Origin: Nematostella vectensis
Taxonomy: Eukaryota; Cnidaria; Anthozoa; Actiniaria; Edwardsiidae
Direction: 5' to 3'
Assembly (NCBI RefSeq): GCF_932526225.1
Contig: NC_064034.1
Location: forward strand, 6,372,001 to 6,436,000
DNA: 64,000 nucleotides
The notes under the pieces are model-generated. The model saw nothing but the letters and a program-made list of their open reading frames with translations, was not told the DNA's origin and did no database searches. Position 1 is the stretch's first letter; the number at the start of each line of letters is the position of its first letter. Made by a program: the position numbers and the translations under genes. Positions 38,301-48,760 of the stretch are shown here, one piece after another.

Positions 38301-38677
38301 GATACACATGGATACGAACAATGTTATTGCTGTAGTCGACTCATTCAAAAAAATTATTCACAGGAAACCCGGTACCTGGAGCTCCGACCCAGTCTCCGAC
38401 GGCTGCTGAAGCTGCCTCGTCATTACCACTGATGAAAATTATCACCATCACAGGCTACTCGGTCGGGGGGGCTGTGTTGGTCACGATCGCCGTTTTTGTC
38501 ATGTGGAAGTGCCTAAAAAAGCCTAAGCCGGTCCCGGAGGAGCAGTATGCGTATGGCATCACGGCTGCCTTGCCGTTTCCACAGGGAGTCCAGATTGAAG
38601 ACATTTATCAAACGATCGGAGAAATCTATGGTGGTCTACCACAGGGATCCGTGTCAAGTTTCGAAAGTGATTGTTAG
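29394..38677 (+). CDS. CACHD1: CACHD1, VWA and Cache domain-containing protein 1 (alpha2delta-like)
   Basis: A single-pass surface protein of about 1120 residues; vertebrate CACHD1 modulates voltage-gated calcium channels (Cav3 and others). Thirteen exons join in frame: 29394-29540, 29624-30220, 30648-30789, 31351-31640, 32004-32145, 32377-32647, 33423-33613, 33786-34185, 34597-34761, 35132-35469, 36275-36416, 37545-37768, 38364-38677. Exon 1 has a signal peptide ending SFIGSAQP. Exon 2 opens the VWA domain with an intact MIDAS core (VVDSSGSM). The first Cache region is in exon 6 (VGVVGIDITMGDLL), the second in exons 8-10 (FRLFPGVILAKNYDPTKRTW, FKCFIMDSSGFLAFHED). Exon 11 is cysteine-rich (SSCKCPC) and exon 12 holds CYGVVGCSWCVMD. 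The last exon encodes the transmembrane helix (GGAVLVTIAVFVMW) and a short cytoplasmic tail. Residue order matches vertebrate CACHD1 throughout. Introns 10 and 12 start with tandem copies of the exon end. Confidence 0.95.
30345..30492. mobile_element. transposon fragment in CACHD1 intron 2
   Basis: A G-rich start (AGAAGGGGGGGGGTC) and an end reading GGGCCCGGGGCCCGCT then ATCCGGCCCTGC resemble termini of common cut-and-paste elements. No complete inverted repeat was identified. Assignment is tentative. Confidence 0.35.
31026..31233. mobile_element. foldback MITE with 10-bp target duplication (Mutator-like)
   Basis: A 188-bp element (31036-31223) with inverted arms of roughly 75 bp; both arms contain GAATATTGGGAATCCTGTGG or its complement and end AGCCTGCT/AGCAGGCT. 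It is flanked by perfect direct repeats ACACAAGGAT at 31026-31035 and 31224-31233. Long arms with a 9-11 bp duplication are typical of Mutator-like elements. It lies in CACHD1 intron 3. Confidence 0.85.
35429..35840 (+). repeat. ~55-bp repeat spanning CACHD1 exon 10 end and 5' splice site
   Basis: The true junction is at 35469/35470 (TACTTGG then GTAAGTGAG). Six further degenerate units follow. Each ends in TGG-GTAAG, with donor-like sites near 35524, 35579, 35634, 35690, 35729 and 35782, and carries a version of the exon sequence CCAATAGCTAACAGCAAC. Confidence 0.93.
37021..37475. repeat. 21-bp minisatellite in CACHD1 intron 11
   Basis: About 21 nearly perfect copies of a unit containing CATCATCCAGCCATCACTGC (occasional ATT for ACT). 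Because the period is a multiple of three, several frames stay open on both strands. One plus frame (repeat HIIQPSL) continues uninterrupted into exon 12. Confidence 0.95.
37733..37970 (+). repeat. ~39-bp repeat spanning CACHD1 exon 12 end and 5' splice site
   Basis: The real junction is GGAAGATACG then GTATGATC at 37768/37769. Five increasingly diverged copies follow in the intron, each starting CAGAATCTATGCTA-like and ending in an AGATACGGTATGA-like or CGGTAAGAC-like junction. The first two intronic copies keep usable donors. Confidence 0.9.
38071..38088. repeat. poly(G) tract, 18 bp
   Basis: An uninterrupted G18 run in CACHD1 intron 12, preceded by two shorter G6-7 runs. Confidence 0.9.
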
Positions 38678-39800
38678 TAAATATAAGGACGCGACGCCCA
38701 TAGCTAGGAATCCCCTCTCCCCCTCGCCTGTTATTAAACCACCCCCTTTCACAACCCCCCACCCAAAAAAGGCATGTTAATCAATTATGTATGTGTTTAT
38801 TGATCAGAATTTGCATGTTAGTTAATTGACAATTGAAATAAAGCAAGGATTTTACAATAATGTGAAATAGTCGCTAATATTGGCAGTGGAATTATTGCAT
38901 CTTGTGTTAGATCCCCCATAATATTATAACTTTTTTTGTTTGAACAGATGTTAGAAATTTAGTTTTAAAATACTTTTATTCGTTTGACGCTGTTTTTTTA
39001 TTCTTCTTGGTAGTTTTTTTCCTCCAGGATGTCCTATTACGAGTCATCTTTCACGTTTCAGTTTCAGTTTATTTGTTTCTCCAGTAAAAAAATATGTATT
39101 TTCGTATAAAAAAGAAAATAAAGTTATATTTCTATAAAATATAAATACAAAATTCATTTCAAATATGCCGTTCAAATATGCTATTGCAGGTCATATCTTT
39201 AAAGACTAAGCAAACAGCATTTTTTTCTTTTTACCACAAAAAAAACACTGCCAAAATTTTCAAACTTGTGAGCTTTTTCAAACCCGCACCCTGGAGACCG
39301 GCACCCGCGACTTGAAATCCGTACCCTGGAAACCCGCACAGCACCTCAAAACCCCCCATTAGGGAAACTATTTATTCTACTTTCGTTGTCGGATATTTAG
39401 GTCTCTTTGGTTGCTTTTGGAAGGACTCATCGCCAAAAATAGAAAAATATAAGGTCGCTCATACATTATGTTCTTGGGGGGGGGGGGGGGGTTGGGGTTG
39501 GTATGATAAAAAGTACTTTGAACCCAAACAATAAGCAGGTCCCTGAATAGTTTAACAGGGATTTTAGACAGAAAGAGCAAGATTTGGTTCCGGGGGAATC
39601 GGGAAGCCTAGTTTGTTTTCAAAATAATACCTATCCTGTAATAAAATAACACCTATCCTGGTTGCCAGATGGTTGTCGCCCCAGGCTTAAAATAATAAGC
39701 AGACTCTAACCTTTGTGTTATCTGACTGATTATCTTCGTCAGCCTTCCTTCGCGATGAATGCCATTCATCTTACACTCATCTGAGTGTGGTGTTTATCAG
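38678..39800. other. CACHD1 3' UTR and upstream region of CAP gene
   Basis: An AATAAA at 38837-38842, 160 bp after the CACHD1 stop, is the likely polyadenylation signal. A G16 run lies at 39476-39491. The signal-peptide exon expected for the downstream CAP gene was not recognised here. Confidence 0.55.
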
Positions 39801-42800
39801 TCACCGCCGAAGTGGCGGTTGAAAAGCCTCCGCCAAATGACGATGCCACTTGTGATTTTAAACAAGAATGGAAGCAAAAACTGCTGGAAAAGCACAATGG
39901 GCTCAGGTCACAGCTCAGCCCAGGTGCCTCTGACCTCGATTATTTGGTGAGTGAGACTCAACATGCTTCGGAGTTTACCGTTCTCTTGTTATGTGTTTGA
40001 ATATCAGAATGTGATAACGGTGTAGGTTTTATAGCCAAGAAGTACTATCGTCACCTTACTGACAGGTGTTGCTACTGTAAACTTTCTTGTTTTTGTTTCT
40101 GGTTTGCTGTACCTATTTAGAACAGAACAAGTTGTTCTGGGGCAATAAGAGCTCCACTGTAGAATCAGCATGTAGATTTGTAGGTTTATTTACTAAAAAA
40201 ATCATACTTAAGCTGTACCATGTGAAGCCCTTTTATACAACTCCTTATGCAAAATAATCTAGACTAAACACTCTAACAACTGAACAGACTAAGCAGACTC
40301 CATCATTGGACGGGAAGAGCCTCCTTATGAAATTATTTTTGTCCTAGTTACGACTAAGGTGGTCGCTAATGACGAGGTGTGACCATCGCTTCTTGTACAA
40401 TCTTATAAAAGATTAATTCATCTTTATCTCGGGCAAAATTCTAAATGGAGCGATGAATTGGCGGACACATAACGAGCCCCAGCTCCTTGGCAACGAGCTC
40501 TGGATCCCGCTGAGATGGTACGTCTCGCGTACCATCTCGGCGGGGGGCACCCTGGTTTGAATGAGAACATTCCTGCCCAACACATAGGCTGTCGTAATCT
40601 CTTAGTGTGAGGTGAAGAAAAGTGTGCTTTATCTGTCAGCGTATATGACTTTTGTCAGTGTGTCTAGTCGTCCAACAAAGCAATCAAAGTAAGGGGAATG
40701 CGGAATTTTACGTGAATTCCGTTAGGAAATGTGAATTTCAAAATGTGTGTGACGCACACGTGTAGAGCTACTCGTACGGGACACGAGACAAATGACTTCA
40801 GTACGTCCTGCCCTTATGGAAATCCCTTTTTATGCGAAGTGAACTTCATAATCATTCGTTTCTTGGAATCAAACAATGTATTTTGAGGAGTTTCTCTTAC
40901 TATCCTTACCTTTACCTGTCTACTATCAAGTCTCTATTACTATCATAAAAATATTATAACAAATTTGATCATATTCAAATATGGGAGGCGGCCGACGAAC
41001 CGGCCAGAAGATCTCTCAAAGGCATATAGATGTCACAGTCATTCAGATTTAAACTGAAATCCTAAGTGAGGGTGTTATTATTATCATTCGCACGATACAT
41101 ACTGCAAAATATACAAAGGCTATTCAGAACGAAGGGTTCGGATGTTCCGGCCAAGAGAACCCTGTACGCCCAACAGGATCAAATTTGCTTTTCAGTTTGA
41201 ATTGCAAAATAATATTATTTTCTTCTGTACCCTCGTTACACTGCGCAACACTTGCTACGGGGGGCGAAGGATGAGAATTCGCGCCATTGCTGTTGCTTGT
41301 AAATTCCTCGCTTGTGCTGTCTGTGCTCGGTCCTGAGTGCGGCTACTGGATTGACTGCGTTGGCTTGGTCAATTCCGATTGATCTACGTCGGCTATATCA
41401 GAATATCAAGTGATATTTTTCATCTCCGGGCTTGGATTTGTCTTGTCGCCTTCGTATTGTCCAATATCATTGCAAGGCCGCTTAAATCCATATTTTCTAT
41501 ATTGCTATCGCTCTACATCAATAAAGCCGGAATTACGCCTAAGGCATGGGCAATAACAACCGCCAGTTTGCCGGTCCTCTCCGGTGCTCTGCTCCGCGTT
41601 TTCACGTCTATGGCATAGCCGTCGATAATTCTATATTCCGCCTGGAATTGCTTTAGAGTAGGCTGAATTCCTTCCCTGGAAGGCCACATGTCTCTTGAGT
41701 TAGTAGCTAATGTATTTCGTATTTCGAAGTTTCGAGGAAATACTCGAAACTTCGATATGTTCACATCCCTCTCTGCGAGTTAACTTGTTATGTATGAGCG
41801 AGCGCGGGATTTACTACGTGTCTCGTGCTACTATTTTGGCGCCCATGTCGGTTTTTTCTTAGCCCGGCCCCTAAATTAAACATTTCTAATAAATTAAGAC
41901 TAAATAGTTCAGATTACACAGGGAGAGTATCCCGATGTACTGAATGATTGTTGGCACCAGTACGCAGTATAGGTGACATTTTTATTATTGGATTTGACAC
42001 TTCTACTATTGGATTATGACGTCGAGCATGGCAACCTCAGTGAACCAAAATTTGACTTCCGGAATTGCTGGGGCTCGTTATGGGCTCAGATGTGGGCTAA
42101 CAAGTGTTGGTATGCTGTCCACGGCTTCGTAAAATTTGGAGATTGGGATTCCGAGCGTGGGAGCGCGTATGGCGGCAAAACGCTCGGTAGGAATGGCCCG
42201 AAATTCTGCAATGTCTATGTAGACATTGTAGTTGAAACATTCCCATACCCAAACAAACGGTGTACCTATCGAGATGAGCTCGGCGCTGGAATTGCTGCAA
42301 AAGCTTATTTAACGCCCACCTATAAATAAACGTCCTCCCTCGAATCGAAGCTCTCTTTAAGAATACCAAATGAGCACCCCTTGCCATTCCCTCGAGTGTT
42401 TCGATGGCTCTCTTGACAATGACCCTTGAGAGTAGCGACAAGGATATCGAACAAGGAAAACCTGCCCATAGAATCCTTTTCACGAGCCAAACTTATAAAC
42501 GCACCGGTTCTCGTTATTCTTTCACTCCTAGGTCAGAACATTAAGTTGGAATACGGCGACTATTATCAGAAAAATCCAACTGATGGTGTCCAAGATTGGT
42601 TCGATGAGAGACAGCACTACACGTATGGCAAGCACAGCCCAAGAAACTGCAGACGCCCTTCTTGCGGACATTACACGGCGGTACGTACTCAACTAGGTCT
42701 AGCTATACGGGAGCTTTATACATCGGCAACAGTCGGACAAATGACGGAACGCTAGCACAGTCGTATTGCCCGTGCAGTTGGTAACCATGGACAGTTATTA

Positions 42801-45800
42801 TGTTCTTGGTAGCATGAACATTGCATAGCCGGTTTGCCTAAGGATAAACTTTACCGATAATGAACTGCAGGACGACTTCAACACCACATGTTAACCACTG
42901 GTTTTGATCTATGTGCGATCTAAACTGCCACAGGCTATCTTTTATGCATTAATATCCGCATGTATTCATCCTAGCAAGAGAAATCCCATACGTCTAGGCA
43001 AATCGTCCCCTAGAAGGTCGGTAAAAGGGGTGCGTTAGGGGGGGGGGGGGGGTGCAAAACCGCAAAACCGCACAAAAAAAAACCTAAAACATTAAAACCG
43101 TAAAAAAAGGCAGAAGCCTTAAGAAACGACGACGGCAACGCAGACGCCGACGGCAGAAAAAAATGGGATTTGATTCAGAATTCAATAGCAGCACGTGGAA
43201 ATGCCTGATACTCTGTCTGATACATTTCAGCCGTCTTCCGTAAAACAACGACGTGAAAACTCGTTTCACGGTCAATTATGAGGACGCAGACAGTTTGCAC
43301 TGTAAACTCCACTATGTTCGCTGCTGTAGAAATAATGTCCTTAGTTTATTTTTATCTGTCTTTGTATTTGCTTATTCCATTGCCAGAAACTATTATTGAT
43401 CGCAACGCGCGAAAACATCTTTTTCGATTGCGTTGTCCTAGCCGCCGTCGTCGTTAAGGTCCCTAATAACCGTGAACCGCACAGTCTAGAACATCCGCAA
43501 TACCGCGGAATAAAATACGAAAAACAAAAAAAACAGCACCAAACGCATCACCGCAAACTGATACGCCCTACGGTAACGTGATCTGTTGGATCTGTTTCTT
43601 TATGGAACAACTGGATTGTTTCCTTTACCAGATGGTCGGTAATGTTGTGAAGACAGTGGGGTGTGCAATCAAGGTGTGCGACAAGAGCAAAACATATTTC
43701 GGAAAACACCGTGTACCATTCGCATCGAGTGGCTTTCCACCGACACCCCTGACGAAGTTAAGCATACTTGTGTGCGACTACACCAGAAAGTCCGTGTATC
43801 TAAGCCGCTTGTTTTGAGAAATTCTAGACTTTTGTTATCTCATGGAAAGAGATTTTGTAGTATTGGCATGGGTCGTACATATAAAGGGAGAGGGGAACTA
43901 AACATGACAAATTATCCCGTGCACTCCTTGTAATTCAGACATCCCTTCAGCTTGTTAGATTTCACATACCCCCCCCCCCCCCCCCCCCCACAGACTTCCC
44001 ACTCGCGTCAGTGAAGGATTTCTAAGGACGAATTCACGAAAATAGTTACCTATGGGTTATATGTTCATGCTCTAATTCATCAAATTTACTTAGTGGATTT
44101 AAATGTGGAATTAATCCGTCTGTATTGTTTTTTTTCTTTCCTAGAAGCTCAATTTTACGAGTTCAGAGCGATATAAGTTCGTCTCTTATTTGTACATATT
44201 TAGTATCGACACAAAGTAAAATTGAACTTTTAGGAAAGAAAAACAATACAGACTGATGCATTTAATTACCAACTAACTTTATTTAATAAATAATACATGA
44301 AGACATAACTAATTGAAAATTGAGGGGGCGTAAGGGGAGTGCGAAAACCGCACAGAAACCGGTACAGAAAACGCCAAAAACCACAAAACGGTAAAAAAAA
44401 GTCCAAAGTGTGGTACAACGTATAGTACAACGATAATGGAAAAATACTGCCCGAAGATGTGCGGTCTTTTTAGTAAGTTAAAATTGCTATATGAATTTAC
44501 CACTGTTTTATATATTTTTTGCTGTCTATCAATGTGTCCTTTGCATTCTATAGTATACAGTACATAGGTAATATTAAAACTCCACTTATGTACCTTTATG
44601 CATAATAACGCTTTGGTAGCTCAAACTCCGGACAGTTCAAACTTCGGGCACTTTTTATTTAAAGTACACAATATTTTTAAAACGGTATCGAAAAATCGTT
44701 ATCGAGTTTGATCTAGCCGTCCGGAGTTAGAGTGATTTTAAATGCCAGAATTTCACTAAACAGTCCGTCCGGAGTTTGAACTTCTAGCTATACAGAAAGC
44801 AACCGGGCTCAAACTACTTTGTTTAAGTATCTAAAACATATTTTTTTCTTAGAGTGTCCATTGAAATGCCAGAATGGAGGTAAATTAGACGGTGAAACAT
44901 GCACGTGCACTTGCAAGGATGGATACAAGGGAGCCGACTGCGCAGGTTTGAGAGTCAAAACCAAATTATTTAAAAAAATCATAGCCATAAGCCTACAGCA
45001 GCTAGAAACAGTTTTCCAAACGTAAACTATTAAAACTAGTAAAATATTAGGGTCGGACATTCGATATGATTTAGTTTTAAAAGTTCTTTGGTTAATTCGG
45101 CAAGAATCTTTTAGAACACAGCCTCTTTATTCAATACAGTTTTTTTGACCCAGAGGGCTTTAAATGGTGTGTTTTTTTTACTGTTGCTCTCTTCCACAGA
45201 TAAACTCTGCAGTCCTGGAAAATACGGATGGAACTGTGAAAGTAGGTGTTACATTTATCATAATTCATACTGTAATTAACACATGAATATATGAATGTTA
45301 TGGCCGCTTGGCTATGTAGTTTCCACAATAGAAGAATATTTTTTTAAAGTAAATACCAAACCAATACCTGTTGAATGACCTGAAATTTATAACAATTGAC
45401 CGGTTTTCTCCACAGAAACGTGCAAGAACAAAATGTCTGACGAAGGCTGTAAAAGTAAACCCGGGTCGAAAAAATGCGACGATCCAACAGTTTATTATTT
45501 GAAGTGTCACTAAAATTACGATTTTATAGTGTACACAGACAATGGAAAGCATTTAATACCGACAGCAAAGCTCAATTTAGATTCGCTTGCCCTTTCTCAA
45601 CAAATATAGAATACTTTGAACTCACTAGGGAGACAATTTACTTGGTTATTTGAATAAATTGAAAACAGTCGGGCATTTAGTCCATCCAAGACCTGTCCCG
45701 ACTGTCGGGCATACAGCCACTGCGAAAAAAAACCCGGCACTTTTAGCGGGGGCGAATCCACGAAAAATTCAGCCCTTTACGAAAAAAAAAGCGTTTAACA

Positions 45801-47446
45801 CTCTCGCCTCAAATAATAGAATGAAGACATGCAGCTCATAATTAACATACTAACCCTAAACAATTTGGCCTGTTTACGCAAACCAGTGTAAATAAGGTAT
45901 GGATCTGCACCTGATCAGGACCTTTAAACTGTGAATTTAAAAGGGCGACGGATAGTCTCCCCGGGAGGGGGGGGGGGGGGGGGGTGATCGTCACATCTTT
46001 TAGGGGATAAAATTCGGCCAACTGCCATCCCTTAAGGGGGGTGTTCAAGAATTTTTTCCGATTTTGCCATATCTTGGGGTATAAAATTAGACCAATTTTT
46101 TCACGATTCTGCCATCTTTTAGGGTTAATAATTCCTTCGACCACACTCAATTTGCTATATCTCTTAGGGTTAAAATTTTTTGTTGACCACGCCCAATGTG
46201 CTCTCCATTAGGGTTGAAATCGATTTTGCCGACAATCACCCCCGTCAAGAGACCATGATATAAGAGAACGAATCCCCGTGGCCCATGATAACGTCCAAGA
46301 AAGCTATTTTTAGATTGCGCGAGCTTGTCAATCATAGCATCCATACATGGTTCGTCGCGCCATATTTGGTTATGGGCACCACGAGCTAGTACAATTTCAC
46401 ACCAAATTTTTTCCCTTTGCACTTCTTCACTTCGTTCGCTACCTGTTTTTATCCTTTTAGCTGCTATTCAAGACTAATGATCACAATGCTACTCATGGGG
46501 TGGTGTCCTGTTATCTGTTAAGTTATCTAATGTTCAGTTATCTAAATGTTATATAAATAATTGAACGGGAAGAAGTCGGGGAGACGGTGAATTTGGAGTT
46601 CATTCAAGATTCATCGTGTAGACTCCTAAAAAGTTCTTATTCTTTGCAATTCGGTGAGATAGAATACCTAGGCATTCTCATAGTCTATGTTTTGTATTTT
46701 AATACAAGATGGCCTTTATTTTTCTTTGATTTATAACATTTTTAGATGAATAAACTTCAATTTTTCACGCAAATGTTCAGAAAATCATGTCACTCAAGAA
46801 ACCCTTGTCACTGGAATAAGATCTACTTCATTATAAAGACTTGAAATCTTTTATTTGTAATATCGGTGTGAATATAATGGTATTAAGTTCTGGATGTATC
46901 TTTTTCATTAAAAGGGAATTGGAAGAGAATTGTGTTTTGTAAACACAGATTCATGATTGATTGTTGTGTTATAAGTAATTTGCGAATCAGCAGTGAAAAC
47001 TTTTACTGGGGAAGTTGATCCCAGAGCCTAAAATCACGCACTTTATGCATTTCAATGTCCCAGAAACTGTTGATTGGCACCAGCGTATTCTATGGAAGAT
47101 CATTTTTACAGCGTTCGTAAAAAAGGAAGGTATTTTCGGTCAAAAAGATTTCCGAAACATCCTTTGCGGGATCACATTGCTCAAGATGTGATCGCGCGTA
47201 AGACTCTTGTTGCTAGGAAACGTGAGCGCTAACCAATCAGAGACGTATCTAAAAATAACTGCTTGTTCTAAAAATAGTTTTTACAGACGTCATCATTGGA
47301 ACATACCCTAAGGTGAATAGATGGAGAGAAAGCACATATACCTGAGAATTGAGATACATATCATTTGTTTGCTTGTTTGTATTTCAGGTCTTACGGAGTA
47401 CACCGAACCTTATGATCCAGATCCAAGTGTACCTAGACCAAACTAA
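39801..47446 (+). CDS. secreted CAP-domain (CRISP/SCP-like) protein with EGF-like modules, partial
   Basis: CAP proteins are secreted cysteine-rich proteins; some cnidarian members occur in venom, but many are not toxins, and the role here is unknown. Exons seen: 39801-39946 (first helix, KLLEKHNGLRSQL), one ending at 42186 and starting between 41973 and 42027 (WAQMWANKC, GKTL), 42532-42680 (WFDE, ending in the CAP signature GHYT), and one starting at 43632 (GCAIKVCD, LVCDYT). EGF-like modules follow at 44853-44945 (CQNGGKLDGETCTCTCKDGY) and 45200-45241. A four-cysteine exon at 45416-45513 ends in TAA. Alternatively an internal GTAAAC donor in that exon could join to 47388-47446, which ends in TAA with AATAAA at about 47515. 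The first exon (signal peptide) and the exon joining CAP to EGF modules were not found. The usual GENL motif reads GKTL, losing a cavity glutamate, and the residues after GHYT lack the usual tryptophan. Confidence 0.7.
40507..40543. repeat. 15-bp stem hairpin
   Basis: CCGCTGAGATGGTAC (40507-40521) pairs with GTACCATCTCGGCGG (40529-40543) across a 7-base loop, with one mismatch. It lies in an intron of the CAP gene and may be a foldback-element tip. Confidence 0.8.
41724..41755. repeat. perfect 13-bp inverted repeat
   Basis: TCGAAGTTTCGAG and its exact complement CTCGAAACTTCGA surround GAAATA. Located in a CAP-gene intron; role unknown. Confidence 0.85.
43038..43052. repeat. poly(G) tract, 15 bp
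   Basis: A G15 run in a CAP-gene intron, followed by an AC-rich stretch with repeated AAACCGC. A similar AC-rich stretch recurs near 44340-44400, suggesting related repeat fragments. Confidence 0.85.
43969..43989. repeat. poly(C) tract, 21 bp
   Basis: Uninterrupted C21 run between the last recognised CAP exon and the EGF-like exon. Confidence 0.9.
44095..44280. mobile_element. terminal-inverted-repeat MITE
   Basis: GTCTGTATTGTTTTTTTTC at 44118 continuing to AATTTTAC is inverted at the right end (GTAAAATTGAACTTTTAGG to ACAATACAGAC). The arms are about 40 bp with weaker extension outward. The short centre has no coding potential, and a clean target duplication was not found. Confidence 0.75.
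45514..47387. other. repeat-rich region with G18 tract and X-box/CCAAT pair
   Basis: AATAAA near 45653 could serve the CAP isoform that stops at 45513. A G18 run lies at 45967-45984. Between 46010 and 46260 the phrase TTAGGGTTAAAATT recurs with spacing of about 60 bp, which looks like a decayed repeat. An RFX X-box match (GTTGCTAGGAAAC, 47209-47221) lies 11 bp before CCAAT (47233-47237). Confidence 0.45.
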
Positions 47447-48427
47447 TGGTCATACTGGATGCAACTAATAGTCACACTAACCATATGGTCATCAAAGATA
47501 TGAATCTTAACCAAAAATAAAACATATGTACTACAAAACAGTTTTATCTCCCCACCCCCCCAGATCCTGGCATGGTTTACACCGCCAAGCCTTTCCATTT
47601 ATGTATTGCTTATTATCATGTTCTTTTCGAAAATAAATAGCATACAATATTGGTAAAATAATACAAAACCAACAAGCTATTAGGGAGTTTGTAGTAAATA
47701 CAAAGTTTGTAGTAAATACAAATTTGTAAAAATACCTTTCAATTCCTCATACTGAAATGCTTGCACAGACATCTTTAACTACATATTAAAATTGTTTCGA
47801 CAAGACTGGATAATTAACAAAATAACGACTATTTACAAGATATGTACAGAAACTCAACATCAATTTTTATGAATCCCCCCTTTAGTCACAGTAATTCACT
47901 GTAATGGCAAACAAGTAACTGTAAGATTTGTCACATGAGCATTTATCAAGGCATGCATATTTCATCTTGCATTGTATGTGAAGTTGCATTGCCTTCTTTT
48001 TACATATTCAAAGCAAACAGTAGGGGCATACACAGCCTCCCTTGCAGGCATTTTAAGGCAGGTCATAGACAAAATGACGCTAATGGGTAGCTTGTTTGAG
48101 TGAAGATAATCTCATCAAAAGTGCTGAAAACCATAGGGGTTTGGGAGTGTCTCAGCTATCTATTTAAACAAGGTATACCTCTTTAAATCCTCCAGATATT
48201 TCAGGGAGCATGTCTTGTATCTACAATGTACATTAGTTATTCTTAGCATGACTGTTGGAAGATAGGTGTTGGCCTGATGCCATTGTGCTCTTGATCACCA
48301 AGGAGCCACAATATCCTTGACTCTATAAAGAAATGGTTCTGGCCTAGACGGTCATTAGTGATGACTTGGAGCCACTCTGTTCCTGTACTCTTTGACCACC
48401 AACAAGCCACCATATCCTTGACTCCCC
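47447..48427. other. 3' flank between CAP gene and membrane-protein gene
   Basis: No coding exon is seen. AATAAA at about 47515 suits the downstream CAP terminal exon. From about 48270 the sequence is a diverged copy of the stop-codon region of the minus-strand neighbour (GGTTCTGGCCTAGACGGTCA near 48332). Confidence 0.5.
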
Positions 48428-48760
48428 TAACGAACTGTGGTTCTGGCCTAACTGTGGTTCTGGCCTAACTGTGGTTCTGGCCTAACTGTGGTTCTGGCCT
48501 AACTGTGGTTCTGGCCTAACTGTGGATCTGGCCTAACTGTGGATCTGGCCTAACTGTGGTTCTGGCCTAACTGTGGATCTGGCCTAACTGTGGTTCTGGC
48601 CTAACTGTGGTTCTGGCCTAACTGTGGTTCTGGCCTAACTGCGGTTCTGGCCTAACTGTGGTTCTGGCCTAACTGTGGTTCTGGCCTAACTGTGGTTCTG
48701 GCCTAGAGGGTCATAAGTGATGCTTTGGAGCCACTTTGTTCCTGTACTCTTTGAGGAGCA
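48428..48760. repeat. 17-bp minisatellite touching the stop codon of the membrane-protein gene
   Basis: About 16 units of GCCTAACTGTGGTTCTG (some GGATCTG or GCGGTTCTG) run from 48428 to about 48700. The last GGCCTAG contains the minus-strand TAG stop at 48703-48705. The adjacent ~60 coding bases (about 48705-48755) also occur as a diverged copy at 48340-48400 on the other side of the array. Confidence 0.9.

Noticed and set aside
45842-46422. Two adjacent minus-strand open frames of ~90-100 residues
   Set aside because: They lie in a repeat-like stretch with a G18 run and recurrent TTAGGGTTAAAA; no homology, splice sites or start context.
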